Source: Streptomyces sedi
Lineage (GTDB): Bacteria > Actinomycetota > Actinomycetes > Streptomycetales > Streptomycetaceae
Direction of reading: 5' to 3'
NCBI RefSeq assembly: GCF_006335015.1
Contig: NZ_VDGT01000023.1
Span: 45,915 to 109,914 of the forward strand
Length of the DNA: 64,000 bases
Part shown: positions 1 to 8,526 of the stretch, in pieces
How the letters are laid out: every line of letters begins with the position of its first letter
How positions within the stretch are numbered: the first letter of the stretch is position 1
Notes under the pieces: model-generated
The model's input: only the letters and a program-made list of their open reading frames with translations
The model's database searches: none
Told to the model about the DNA's origin: nothing
Translations under genes and position numbers: made by a program

Positions 1-479
1 GCCACCGCCACGGGCCCCGGCGCCTCGGCCGGCCGGGGCGCGGGCCCCGGGGCCTCGCCCGACCAGCGGGCGTCGGCCGCCATCCGCGCGAAGGCGCCGG
101 CGATCCGCGCCCGCGCGAACTCCGGGACGCCGCGCACCGCGTAGAGCCCGCCGCCGGCCGAGCGGTGCGGGCGCAGCCAGCCGGCCCAGGCGGGCCTGGC
201 CTGGCAGTGCACCCACCAGAAGGCCCACCGCTCCGCGCCCTCGGCGACCGCGTACCTGTGGGGCGCCCGGGGGCCGAGGGCGACCAGGTCGCCGGGGCCG
301 GCCGTGGTCTCGTCGGGCCCCTGACGCAGCAGGCCGGTGCCGGCGACGGTCCAGGTGAAGAGCCAGCTGTCCGCGCCGCGCGGGCGGCCGACGGCGTAGC
401 CGGGCCGCTCGTCGAAGTACCCCACGGTCAGCAGCCCGGGCGGGGGAGCAGCAGCCCCGGGCAGGTCCCCAGCGTTCAC
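1..479 (-). CDS. AraC-family regulator, N-terminal part (cut by window edge)
   Basis: The frame runs leftwards off the window, so only about 160 N-terminal residues are visible. They form an AraC-type cupin sensing domain: the segment around GYFDERPGYAVGRPRG is followed by a turn-rich stretch with PGDLVALGPRAPHRY and WAFWWVHCQARPAW, typical of sugar-responsive AraC proteins. The DNA-binding helix-turn-helix half would lie outside the window. The GTG at 479 is preferred over the ATG at 485, because GGAGG sits six bases before the GTG but directly abuts the ATG. The gene is divergent from the dioxygenase at 677, with about 197 bases between them, so it probably controls that gene. The family is inferred from the N-terminal domain only. 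Confidence 0.75.
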   Translation of the reverse strand, partial: MNAGDLPGAAAPPPGLLTVGYFDERPGYAVGRPRGADSWLFTWTVAGTGLLRQGPDETTAGPGDLVALGPRAPHRYAVAEGAERWAFWWVHCQARPAWAGWLRPHRSAGGGLYAVRGVPEFARARIAGAFARMAADARWSGEAPGPAPRPAEAPGPVAV

Positions 480-676
480 GGGCATCCTCCAGGCCACCGG
501 GCGCGCCTAGCGTCGGAACGGACAACGAAGCGAACGGTCGAGGCCAACGGCCGCGGGAACGGGCCGTGGGGAGCCGCGCGACCGTCGAGGTGCGAGCCAA
601 ACAGACATCCCCGGCACACGCCACCCCGTCAGGAACAAGCGACGAAGACGACGACGGCACCAGCGGGAGCGATGAG

Positions 677-1525
677 ATGACTACAGCCGAGACCCACCGA
701 GCCACCGACGACACGGAAGGAGCGCTGCCGCAGTCCGAGCGGCTGCGCTTCCAGGAGCAGGGGTTCCTGGTGCTGCGCGGGCTCTTCGCGCGCGAGGAGA
801 TCGAGGAGCTGCGGGCCGAGTTCACGGCGATCGGCGAGGGCGGCCGGGTGCCGGGGCACTTCGAGCCGAGGGAACCGGTACCCGGCGAGCCCGAGGACCC
901 CCTGGCGCGGCTGCCCCGGGTGATGCACCCGCACCAGATCAGCCAACTGGCGCTGCGCTGGCTGCTGGACGCCAGGCTGCGCGTGGTGCTGGAGGGGCTG
1001 CTGGGGGAGGAGCCGCTGGCCGCGCAGAGCATGTTCTACTACAAGCCGCCGGGCGCCAGGGGGCAGGCGCTGCACCAGGACAACTTCTATCTGCGGGTCG
1101 AACCCGGCACCTGCGTGGCGGCCTGGGTGGCCTGCGACCTGATCGACCGTGACAACGGCGGTCTGGAAGTGGTTCCCGGCACCCATGAGATGGACATCTT
1201 CTGCCCGGAAGAGGCCGATCCGACGCTCTCCTTCGTGCGGGAGTACGTTCCCCCGCCGCCCGGGCTGGCCGCGGTGCCGGTCGACATGGAACCGGGCGAC
1301 GTGCTGTTCTTCAACGGCAGCCTGGTCCACGGCTCGCAGCCCAACCGCACGGCCGACCGGTTCCGCCGCTCGTTCATCTGCCACTACGTGGGGCGTTCCA
1401 CGGAGCGGATCGGGACCTGGTACCCGACCATGGCGATGAGCGGCGACCGGGTGCGGCTGCCGGAGAGCGTGGGCGCCGGCCCCTGCGGGACGGAGTTCGA
1501 CGACGGCGGGCGCGCGCCGCACTGA
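677..1525 (+). CDS. Phytanoyl-CoA dioxygenase (PhyH) family protein
   Basis: This is a 282-residue, soluble Fe(II)/2-oxoglutarate-dependent oxygenase of the PhyH family, which hydroxylates small organic substrates. The metal triad is visible: H133-x-D135 in ALHQDNFYLR and the distal H218 in GSLVHGSQPNRT, followed by arginines (R224, R228) suited to bind 2-oxoglutarate. The length matches bacterial PhyH proteins. The frame is open upstream to 566, but the ATG at 677 has GGGAG just before it and gives the family's usual N-terminus. The substrate cannot be read from sequence. Pairing with a divergent AraC regulator is a recurring arrangement in streptomycetes and suggests an inducible catabolic or osmolyte-related role. 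Confidence 0.85.
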   Translation: MTTAETHRATDDTEGALPQSERLRFQEQGFLVLRGLFAREEIEELRAEFTAIGEGGRVPGHFEPREPVPGEPEDPLARLPRVMHPHQISQLALRWLLDARLRVVLEGLLGEEPLAAQSMFYYKPPGARGQALHQDNFYLRVEPGTCVAAWVACDLIDRDNGGLEVVPGTHEMDIFCPEEADPTLSFVREYVPPPPGLAAVPVDMEPGDVLFFNGSLVHGSQPNRTADRFRRSFICHYVGRSTERIGTWYPTMAMSGDRVRLPESVGAGPCGTEFDDGGRAPH

Positions 1526-1579
1526 CCGGCGCGCGCCCGACCCCGCACGCCCCCGGCCGGCCCTGACCCCGGCCGGGGG
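1507..1579 (+). terminator. Two tandem hairpins after the dioxygenase gene
   Basis: A perfect 13-bp stem (1507-1519 with 1527-1539, 7-base loop) spans the stop codon at 1523. A second perfect 11-bp stem (1550-1560 with 1569-1579, 8-base loop) follows. Neither has a T tract, as is common in streptomycetes. Together they look like a double terminator. Confidence 0.65.
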
Positions 1580-1646
1580 ACAATGGGGCGCACGAGGAAC
1601 CACGGGACCACGGGGACCCGTGGGACGAAACGACGGGGGTGTCGCG

Positions 1647-2492
1647 GTGGCGGACGGGACGGCGCCGGTGACGGCGGGCGCGCGGCGGCGGCTGGCGCTG
1701 GTCGGCGACTGCGCCGACTGCCACGGGCTGTGCTGTGTGGCGCTGCCGTTCACCGCCTCGGCGGACTTCGCGCGGAGCAAGCCGGCCGGCACCCCGTGCG
1801 GTCATCTGGGCGCCGACTCCGGCTGCGGCATCCACGCGAGGCTGCGGGACTCCGGCTACGCGGGGTGCGCGGTCTTCGACTGCTTCGGCGCCGGCCAGCG
1901 GGTCTCCCAGGTCACCTTCGGCGGCCGGGACTGGCGCGAGGACCCGGGGCTGGCGCGGCGGATGTTCGCGGTCTTCCCGGTGCAGCGCCAGCTCCACGAG
2001 CTGCTGTGGTACCTGACGGTCGCCCGTTCGCTGCCCGCCGCCGCCCCGTTCGCCGACCGCCTCGCCCCGGCGCTGGCCGAGACGGAGCGGCTGGTCGACG
2101 CCGAGGCGGACGAGCTGCTGGCGCTGGACGTGGCGGCGCACCGCGCCGGGATCAACGAGCTGCTGCTCGCGGTGAGCGAGCGCGCCAGGGCCGGGCTGCC
2201 GGCCGCGCGCCGCTACCGCAGGGGCGCCGACCTGGTCGGCGCGCGGCTGCGCCGGGCGGACCTGCGCGGCGCCAATCTGCGGGGCGCGCTGCTGCTCGCG
2301 GCCGAGCTGGGCGGGGCGGACCTGCGCCGGGCGGATCTGATCGGCGCGGACCTGCGCGCCGCGGACCTGCGCGGCGCCCGTCTGGACGGCGCGCTCTTCG
2401 TCACCCAGGCCCAGCTGAACGCGGCGCGCGGCGACGAGGCGACGACCGTCCCCGAGGGGCTGACCCGGCCGGCGCACTGGCGGGCTGCCTGA
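1647..2492 (+). CDS. Pentapeptide-repeat protein with N-terminal cysteine cluster
   Basis: The product is about 281 residues. The C-terminal part (about residues 195-252) is a run of pentapeptide repeats of the A(D/N)LRxA type, such as LRRADLRGANLRGA, which fold as a right-handed quadrilateral beta-helix. The N-terminal half carries a cluster of cysteines: GDCADCHGLCC near residues 20-30, then PCGHLGADSGCGIH and GCAVFDCFG. This looks like a metal or Fe-S binding module of the YkgJ type. GTG at 1647 is chosen because the product then begins VADG like remembered homologues; a GTG at 1620 in the same frame would add nine residues. The function is unknown. The gene stands alone, ending in a shared hairpin terminator with the convergent cold shock gene. 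Confidence 0.75.
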   Translation: MADGTAPVTAGARRRLALVGDCADCHGLCCVALPFTASADFARSKPAGTPCGHLGADSGCGIHARLRDSGYAGCAVFDCFGAGQRVSQVTFGGRDWREDPGLARRMFAVFPVQRQLHELLWYLTVARSLPAAAPFADRLAPALAETERLVDAEADELLALDVAAHRAGINELLLAVSERARAGLPAARRYRRGADLVGARLRRADLRGANLRGALLLAAELGGADLRRADLIGADLRAADLRGARLDGALFVTQAQLNAARGDEATTVPEGLTRPAHWRAA

Positions 2493-2537
2493 CCCTGCAC
2501 GGGGCCCGGACACGGCCAGGGGCCGGGACATGGCGAA

Positions 2538-2571
2538 GGGCCCCGCCCCCGTGAGAACGGGGACGGGGCCC
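2538..2571. terminator. Bidirectional hairpin terminator
   Basis: A 15-bp stem with one mismatch and a 4-base GAGA loop lies between the convergent pentapeptide and cold shock genes, so it can serve both transcripts. Confidence 0.75.
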
Positions 2572-2591
2572 TGGCACGCCGTGGGGCGAGA

Positions 2592-2795
2592 TCAGGCGGG
2601 AACGATGTTCTCCGCCTGCGGGCCCTTCTGGCCCTGGGTCACGTCGAAGGTCACCTTCTGGCCCTCGTGCAGCTCACGGAAACCGGAGCCCGAGATGTTG
2701 GAGTAGTGGGCGAACACGTCGGCGCCGCCACCCTCCTGCTCGATGAAGCCGAAGCCCTTTTCGGCGTTGAACCACTTGACGGTGCCTGAAGCCAT
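2592..2795 (-). CDS. Cold shock protein (CspA family)
   Basis: The product is a 67-residue single OB-fold nucleic-acid chaperone. It starts MASGTVKWFNAEKGFGFI and contains DVFAHYSNI, giving the RNP1 (KGFGFI) and RNP2 (VFAHY) motifs that bind single-stranded RNA or DNA. The length is exactly that of bacterial Csp proteins. The ATG is preceded by GAAGGAGA. It is monocistronic, with a hairpin terminator downstream, and has an unusually long leader (see 2796-2974). Confidence 0.95.
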   Translation of the reverse strand: MASGTVKWFNAEKGFGFIEQEGGGADVFAHYSNISGSGFRELHEGQKVTFDVTQGQKGPQAENIVPA

Positions 2796-2974
2796 CCCTG
2801 CGTCTCCTTCGGGGGCAGACCCGGAACCGCACCTTGCGGAGCCGGAGTCGCTGTGATGATTTCCCCCTTCCGGAAACAACCGGAAAATGAAAAAAGGTGC
2901 CCACCGAACGTAGTAACGGACGGGAAGAGCACCTGAAATTCTTGGGAACCACAACTGCAACTTCCGCCACCGTA
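2796..2974 (-). promoter_or_regulatory. Long 5' leader and possible promoter of the cold shock gene
   Basis: About 200 bases separate the csp start from the next gene. The stretch is markedly more AT-rich than its surroundings, including a run of Ts around 2880-2895. A possible extended -10 (TGCTACGGT on the minus strand, TACGGT at 2974-2969) would give a leader of about 165 bases, similar to the long structured leaders of csp mRNAs. No convincing -35 was seen. Confidence 0.35.
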
Positions 2975-3007
2975 GCACAGCGGAGCGGTCCGCGTCCGGT
3001 GCTCCCG

Positions 3008-3688
3008 TCAGGCGTGGGCGCCCAGCAGCGCGGGCAGTTCGCGCATGTCGTGGAAGACGGTGGTGCGGGGGCCGGCGAGCCAGTCGGCGGGGGTCAGTCC
3101 GCCCGCGTAGCCGAAGGCGCGCATCCCGGCGGCGCGGGCGGCGCGCACGCCGTACTGGCTGTCCTCGACCACCGCGCAGCGGGCCGGCGGCACGCCCATC
3201 CGCCGCGCCGCGTGCAGGAAGAGGTCGGGCTCGGGCTTGCCCCGTTCCACCTCGCTGGCGCTGAAGATCCGGCCCTCGAACCTGGCGCGCAGCCCGGTGC
3301 GCCCCAGGGTGCGGCGCATCTTGTCGTGGCTCCCGCTGGAGGCGATGCAGGACAGCGGTATCGGCAGCGCGTCCAGCGCCTCGGAGACGCCGGCCACCTC
3401 GGCCAGCTCGGCGTCGATCACGCGGGCCAGCCGGGCCCGGTACTCCTCGCCCCAGCGGACGGCCAGCTCCTCGCCGAGCCGTTCGGCGATCTGTCGCGCG
3501 ACCGCGCGCTCGGAGCGGCCGAGGAAGCGGTCGACCACCTCGTCCTCGGTCAACGGCCAGCCCAGCTCGGCGCCCAGCTCCAGGCAGACCTTCAGGGCCA
3601 GCGGCTCGCTGTCCACGAGCACGCCGTCGCAGTCGAAGATCACCAGGTCGAACGAGGGGTCGAGCGGGGGTACGGGGGGAGTCGCCAC
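3008..3688 (-). CDS. HAD-superfamily phosphatase (beta-phosphoglucomutase/gph-like)
   Basis: The 226-residue protein has all HAD signatures. Motif I is FDCDGVLVDSE, with nucleophile D19 and general acid D21. Motif II is CIASSGSHDK. Motif III is a lysine in ERGKPEPDLF, and motif IV is VVEDSQYGVRAA. An alpha-helical cap of about 70 residues follows motif I, which places it in subfamily I with sugar-phosphate phosphatases and beta-phosphoglucomutases. The substrate is not predictable. It stands alone: the next genes are the cold shock gene downstream and dnaE2 divergently upstream. Confidence 0.9.
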   Translation of the reverse strand: MATPPVPPLDPSFDLVIFDCDGVLVDSEPLALKVCLELGAELGWPLTEDEVVDRFLGRSERAVARQIAERLGEELAVRWGEEYRARLARVIDAELAEVAGVSEALDALPIPLSCIASSGSHDKMRRTLGRTGLRARFEGRIFSASEVERGKPEPDLFLHAARRMGVPPARCAVVEDSQYGVRAARAAGMRAFGYAGGLTPADWLAGPRTTVFHDMRELPALLGAHA

Positions 3689-3863
3689 CCGGGAAGCCTA
3701 ACGCGCGAGGCGTGCGCCCAGGGGCGTGAGAAGCCTCGCACGCGCGGGGCGCGGAATCCGGGGCGGGTGGACAACTCGGGGCGCCGCGCGGGGCGTTGCC
3801 CGCCCGTCGCTTTTCGGCCAGTCAAGATCACCGAAAGCCCGGGTGACCTGCGAAGGACATCAC

Positions 3864-3879
3864 TCGCACACGCGTTCGA
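3864..3879. promoter_or_regulatory. LexA (SOS) box upstream of dnaE2
   Basis: TCGCACACGCGTTCGA matches the actinobacterial SOS box TCGAAC-N4-GTTCGA at 11 of 12 conserved bases. It lies about 90 bases before the dnaE2 start, as expected for a DNA-damage-induced mutasome. The match is seen in the sequence; LexA binding is inferred. Confidence 0.7.
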
Positions 3880-3966
3880 TGGCTGGTTTATGGTGGACCG
3901 GAACGGCGGGGGAGACGGGCCGGAGGACGGCCTGGGGGGCGGTGCGCGAAGAGAGGCGGTGCGGCG

Positions 3967-6900
3967 ATGGCGGGGTTCACTCATCTCCATGTGGCCTCCG
4001 GGTTCTCGCTCCGCTACGGCGCCTCCCACCCCGAGCGGCTGGCCCGGCGGGCCGGGGAGCGGGGGATGGAGGCCGTCGCGCTCACCGACCGCGACACCCT
4101 GGCCGGCGCGGTCCGCTTCGCCAAGGGCTGCGCGGCGGCCGGGGTGCGTCCGGTCTACGGCGTCGAGCTGGCCGTCGGCCCGCCCGATGAGCGCGAACGC
4201 ACCGCCACGCAACGCCGCCGCACCCCCGTGCGCGGGGGCGCGTTCACCGACGAGTCGGCGCCCCGGGTGGTGCTGCTGGCCAGGGACGGCGCCGCCGGCT
4301 GGGCCGAGCTGTGCCGGCTGGTCACCGCGGCCCACGCCGGCGGCGGGGAACGGCCGCTGCTGCCCTGGCCGGAGCTGGCCGCCGGCGGCGGGCGCGGCGT
4401 GCTCGCGCTGCTGGGGCCGGACTCCGAGCCCGGGCGCGCGCTGACCGCCGGCCGCCCCGACCGGGCGGTGCGGCTGCTGGCGCCCTGGCGGGAGCTGTTC
4501 GGGCCGGCGCTGCGGCTGGAGGTGGTGGCCAGCGGCCCGGAGCGCACCGCGGCCCGCACCCTGGGCCTGGCCGCCGAGACCGGCGTCGTCCCGGTGCTCG
4601 GGAACGCCGTCCGCTACGCCGACCCCGGCCAGGGCCCGGTGGCCGACGTGCTGGACTCCGCCCGCCGGCTGGTGCCCATCGACACCCGCGGCGCCCTGGA
4701 CGCCGGCGAGCGCTGGCTGAAGGACCCGGCCTCGATGGAGCGCGAGGCCGAGCGGGTCGCCCGCGCCGCCGGCTACGGCCCCGACGCCGCGCGGCGGCTG
4801 CTGGAGCACACCGCCGAGACCGCGCTCTCCTGCCGGGTCGACCCCGAGGACGACCTGGGCCTGGGCAGCGTGCACTTCCCCGAGCCCGCGCTGGTCGGCG
4901 CCGAGCGGCGCACCGCCGCACGGGTGCTGCGCTCCCGCTGCGCCGCCGCGATGACGCTCCGCGGCCACGCGGGGGACCGGGCGCGGTGGGACCGGCTCGA
5001 CGCCGAGCTGGCGATCGTCGAACGGCTCGGCTACGCCTCGTACTTCCTGACCGTCGCCCAGGTGGTCGAGGACGTCCGCGCGCTGGGCATCCGGGTCACC
5101 GCGCGCGGCTCGGGCGCGGGGTCACTGGTCAACCACCTGCTGGGGATCGCCGCCGCCGACCCGGTGGAGCACGGGCTGCTGATGGAGCGCTTCCTCTCCC
5201 CGCGCCGCCCGGTCCTGCCCGACATCGACGTGGACGTCGAGTCGGCCCGCAGGCTGGAGGCGTACCGGGCCATCTTCGCGCGCTTCGGCGAGGAGCGGGT
5301 CGCGACCGTCGCCATGCCGGAGACCTACCGGGTGCGGCACGCGGTGCGGGACGTCGGGCTGGCGCTCGGTATCGAGCCGGCCGAGGTGGACCGGCTGGCC
5401 AAGGCGTTCCCGCACATCAGGGCCGGCGACGCGCGCGCCGCGCTCGCCGAGCTGCCCGAGCTGCGCGGGGTGGACGCCGACGCCTACGGGCCCCGGATGT
5501 GGGAGCTGGTCGAGGCGCTGGACGGGTTGCCGCGCGGGGTGGCGATGCATCCGTGCGGGGTGCTGCTCTCCGACGCCTCGCTGCGCGCCCGCACCCCGGT
5601 GGTGCCCACCAGCGGGGAGGGGTTCGCGATGTCCCAGTTCGACAAGGAGGACGTGGAGGACCTCGGGCTGCTCAAGCTCGACGTGCTCGGGGTGCGGATG
5701 CAGTCGGCGATGGCGCACGCCGTGGCCGAGACCGAACGGGCCGCGGGCGAGCGGATCGACCTGGACCGGGTGCCCGAGGGCGACCCGGAGACCTACCGGC
5801 TGATCCGTTCCAGCGAGACCCTGGGCTGCTTCCAGATCGAGTCCCCCGGCCAGCGCGACCTGCTGGGCCGGCTTCAGCCCGTGGACTTCCACGACCTGGT
5901 GGTCGACATATCGCTCTTCCGGCCGGGGCCGGTCTCCGCCGACATGGTCACCCCGTTCATCGAGGCCAAGCACGGCCGGCGCGCGGTCCGTCTCCTCCAC
6001 CGCGACCTGGAGCCGGTGCTGCGGGAGACCCACGGTGTGGTGGTCTTCCACGAGCAGATCATCGGGGTGATCGCGACCATGACCGGCTGCGACGCCGGGC
6101 TGGCCGACGAGGCGAGGCGGGCGCTGTCCGACGCGGAGCGCCTGGGCCGGGTGCGGGTCTGGTTCTCCGAGCTGGCCGAACGGCGCGGCTACGCGCCGGA
6201 GGTGGTCGCCCGCGCCTGGGAGAGCGTCCAGTCGTTCGGCGCCTACGGCTTCTGCAAGGCGCACGCGGTGGCCTTCGCCGTCCCGACCTACCAGTCGGCC
6301 TGGCTCAAGGCCCACCACCCGGCCGCGTTCTATGCCGGGCTGCTCACCCACGACCCCGGGATGTACCCCAAGCGGCTGCTGCTCGCCGACGCCAGGCGGC
6401 GCGGGGTGCCGGTGCTGCCGCTCGACGTGAACCGGTCCGACGCGGTCTATCGAATCGAACTGGAGTCTGAATCCGGGCTGTGGGGTGTGCGGTTGGCGCT
6501 CGGCGAGGTGAAGGGCATCGCCGAGGAGGAGGCGGCCAGGATCGCCGCCGGCCGCCCCTACGCCTCGCTGCCCGACCTGGTCCACCGCGCCGCGCCCAGC
6601 CGCCCGGTCGCCGAACGGCTCGCCACCGTCGGGGCGTTGGACGCCTTCGGCGAGAACCGGCGCGACCTGCTGCTGCACCTGGCCGAGCTGCACCGCCAGC
6701 GCCGGGGGCGGCGCCCCGGCGCGCGCCAGCTGCCGCTGGCCGACGCCGCCCGCACCCCGCCGGCCGGCCTGCCCGACCTGGACGGGGACGAGCGCCTGGA
6801 CGCCGAGCTGGGCGTGCTCGGCATGGAGACCCAGCGCCATCTGCTCGCCGACCACCGCGCGTTCCTCGACGAGCTGGGGGTGGTCGACGCACGCCGGCTG

Positions 6901-7422
6901 CGTGACGCGGCGCACGGCGAGACGGTGCTGGTGGCCGGCGCCAAGGTCGCCACCCAGACCCCGCCGATCCGTTCGGGGCGGCGGGTGATCTTCGTGACCC
7001 TGGACGACACCAACGGCCTGGTCGACCTCGCCTTCTTCGAGGACAGCCACGCCGCCAGCGCCCACACCGTCTTCCACTCCTGGCTGCTGCTGGTGCGCGG
7101 CACGGTGCAGCGGCGCGGGCCGCGCACGTTGAGCGTGGTCGGCGAGATCGCCTGGGACCTCGCCGACCTGGCCGAACTCCGCGCCGCCGGCGGCCTGCCG
7201 GCGGTCGCCGAGCACCTCGCCCACACCGAGGAGGCGGCGGGCGAACGGGCGGCGGCCAGTGAACGGGAGGAGGGCGGCCGGGAGGCGGGGGCGGAGGTCA
7301 CCCGGCGGATCGAGCAGCCGGGCGGCCACCCGCTGCACCCCTGGGCCGACCTGCGGCCGGCCGGCGAGTCGGCCAAGGTGCCGCGCAAGCTCTGGCACGC
7401 CAGCCCCGGGAGCGCGGGATGA
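3967..7422 (+). CDS. dnaE2: Error-prone DNA polymerase III alpha subunit DnaE2
   Basis: This 1151-residue C-family polymerase begins with a PHP domain (HLHVASGFSLRYG, residues 4-16). The palm has two catalytic aspartates in LPDIDVDVE (about residue 418) and a third in GLLKLDVLGVRM (about 575). It also has the FRPGPVSADMVTPF segment (about 650), and an OB domain near the C-terminus (about 990-1040, VIFVTLDDTNGLVDLAFFE). Length and order fit DnaE2, the translesion polymerase of the DnaE2/ImuA/ImuB mutasome, rather than replicative DnaE1. The ATG at 3967 follows GAGAGGCGG. The stop codon overlaps the ATG of the next gene by four bases, so the two are translationally coupled. An upstream LexA box predicts SOS induction. 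No imuA-like gene is adjacent. Confidence 0.92.
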   Translation: MAGFTHLHVASGFSLRYGASHPERLARRAGERGMEAVALTDRDTLAGAVRFAKGCAAAGVRPVYGVELAVGPPDERERTATQRRRTPVRGGAFTDESAPRVVLLARDGAAGWAELCRLVTAAHAGGGERPLLPWPELAAGGGRGVLALLGPDSEPGRALTAGRPDRAVRLLAPWRELFGPALRLEVVASGPERTAARTLGLAAETGVVPVLGNAVRYADPGQGPVADVLDSARRLVPIDTRGALDAGERWLKDPASMEREAERVARAAGYGPDAARRLLEHTAETALSCRVDPEDDLGLGSVHFPEPALVGAERRTAARVLRSRCAAAMTLRGHAGDRARWDRLDAELAIVERLGYASYFLTVAQVVEDVRALGIRVTARGSGAGSLVNHLLGIAAADPVEHGLLMERFLSPRRPVLPDIDVDVESARRLEAYRAIFARFGEERVATVAMPETYRVRHAVRDVGLALGIEPAEVDRLAKAFPHIRAGDARAALAELPELRGVDADAYGPRMWELVEALDGLPRGVAMHPCGVLLSDASLRARTPVVPTSGEGFAMSQFDKEDVEDLGLLKLDVLGVRMQSAMAHAVAETERAAGERIDLDRVPEGDPETYRLIRSSETLGCFQIESPGQRDLLGRLQPVDFHDLVVDISLFRPGPVSADMVTPFIEAKHGRRAVRLLHRDLEPVLRETHGVVVFHEQIIGVIATMTGCDAGLADEARRALSDAERLGRVRVWFSELAERRGYAPEVVARAWESVQSFGAYGFCKAHAVAFAVPTYQSAWLKAHHPAAFYAGLLTHDPGMYPKRLLLADARRRGVPVLPLDVNRSDAVYRIELESESGLWGVRLALGEVKGIAEEEAARIAAGRPYASLPDLVHRAAPSRPVAERLATVGALDAFGENRRDLLLHLAELHRQRRGRRPGARQLPLADAARTPPAGLPDLDGDERLDAELGVLGMETQRHLLADHRAFLDELGVVDARRLRDAAHGETVLVAGAKVATQTPPIRSGRRVIFVTLDDTNGLVDLAFFEDSHAASAHTVFHSWLLLVRGTVQRRGPRTLSVVGEIAWDLADLAELRAAGGLPAVAEHLAHTEEAAGERAAASEREEGGREAGAEVTRRIEQPGGHPLHPWADLRPAGESAKVPRKLWHASPGSAG

Positions 7423-8402
7423 CCGGGCGCGCGGTGCTCCAGGTCCGCTTCCTCGGCCACCGGCCGGAGGAACACCCGGCGCTGGTGGGGCTGCTCACCG
7501 ACCTCACCCCCGTGGTGCGGGCGCTGCCCCCGGAGGGCGCGCTCGCCGATGTCGGGGGCGCGCTGCGCTACTTCGGCGCCGACGCGGAGCGGCTGGCGGG
7601 GCTGCTGCGGGTGCGCGCGCTGGCGCGGCACGGCGTGGACTGCGCGGTGGGCGTCGCCCACAACCCGCTGCTGGCCCGGCTGGCCCTGGTCGGCCGCGAC
7701 GGGCCCGGGGTGTGGGCGGTGCCGGGCGACCCCGGGGGCGTCGCCGCGTTCCTCGCCGGGCTGCCGGTGGACGCGCTGCCGGGGGTGGGCGCCTCGACCG
7801 CACGCGCGTTGGCCGGCTACGGGCTGGGAACGGTGGGCCGGTTGGCCGCCGCGCCGCCCGCCGCGCTGCAACGGGTGCTCGGCGCGCGCGAGGCGCGCCG
7901 GCTGCGCGCGCTGGCCGAGGGGCAGGACCCCACGCCGGTGGTGCCCGGCGCCCCCGAGCCCACGCTGGCGGTCGAGCACCGCTTCGACCGCGACGAGCTC
8001 GACGCCGGCCGGCGTCACCGCGCGCTGCTGACCCTCGCCGACGAGCTGGGCTACCGGCTGCGCGGCGCCGGCCAGACCGCCGGCGCGCTGACCCTCACCG
8101 TCCGCTACGCCGACCACGCCACCACCACCCGGCGCCGGGGGCTGGCCGAACCGACCGCGCACACCCCGGCGTTGCTCGCGCTCGCCGACGCCCTGCACGA
8201 GGCGCTCGGGCTGCAACGCGCCCGGGTGCGCGCGGTCGCGCTGCGCGCCGAGGGGCTCGCGGCGGCCGAACGCGCCACCCGGCAGCTCTCCCTTGACCCG
8301 GCCGACGAGCGCCGGCGCGGCGCGGAGCGGGCCGCCGACCGGGCCAGGCGCAGGTTCGGGGAGCGGGCCGTGGGGCCGGCGGCGCGTACGGTCGTGCCGT
8401 GA
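7419..8402 (+). CDS. ImuB-like Y-family polymerase homologue, probably non-catalytic
   Basis: The 327-residue protein resembles the streptomycete Y-family proteins found directly after dnaE2. It has a helix-hairpin-helix segment (VDALPGVGASTARALAGYG, about residues 114-132) and a little-finger-like C-terminal half. The acidic active-site residues of true DinB polymerases are absent: the position of the S-x-DE motif reads ALADVGGALRYFG. It is therefore likely an ImuB-type adaptor linking DnaE2 to the sliding clamp rather than a polymerase. It is shorter than mycobacterial ImuB, but close to the length I recall for Streptomyces homologues, so truncation is not implied. It overlaps dnaE2 by ATGA and shares its SOS control. 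Confidence 0.82.
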   Translation: MTGRAVLQVRFLGHRPEEHPALVGLLTDLTPVVRALPPEGALADVGGALRYFGADAERLAGLLRVRALARHGVDCAVGVAHNPLLARLALVGRDGPGVWAVPGDPGGVAAFLAGLPVDALPGVGASTARALAGYGLGTVGRLAAAPPAALQRVLGAREARRLRALAEGQDPTPVVPGAPEPTLAVEHRFDRDELDAGRRHRALLTLADELGYRLRGAGQTAGALTLTVRYADHATTTRRRGLAEPTAHTPALLALADALHEALGLQRARVRAVALRAEGLAAAERATRQLSLDPADERRRGAERAADRARRRFGERAVGPAARTVVP

Positions 8403-8442
8403 GCGAGCCGTGAAGACTTCTTCACCGTCCCGCGTGTGGGCG

Positions 8443-8489
8443 GGGCGGGTTACCCGCCCGTAACTTGGCATGGGCCCGTCACTGTGACG
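8443..8489 (+). promoter_or_regulatory. Two nested palindromes upstream of the lipase gene
   Basis: A perfect 7-bp stem with a TTA loop (8443-8459) overlaps GTTAC-N6-GTAAC (8449-8464). A separate 13-bp palindrome CGTCACTGTGACG follows at 8477-8489. The first could be a terminator of the preceding operon or an operator; the second lies about 40 bases before the lipase start and looks like an operator half-site pair. No regulator can be assigned. Confidence 0.4.
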
Positions 8490-8526
8490 CGAGCCACACC
8501 GCAGACCACGGGTGAGGAGAGCCGCC

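Noticed and set aside
7419..8402. Calling the ImuB-like gene an active DinB (Pol IV)
   Set aside because: The catalytic acidic motifs of Y-family polymerases are absent and the protein lacks the usual N-terminal palm start.
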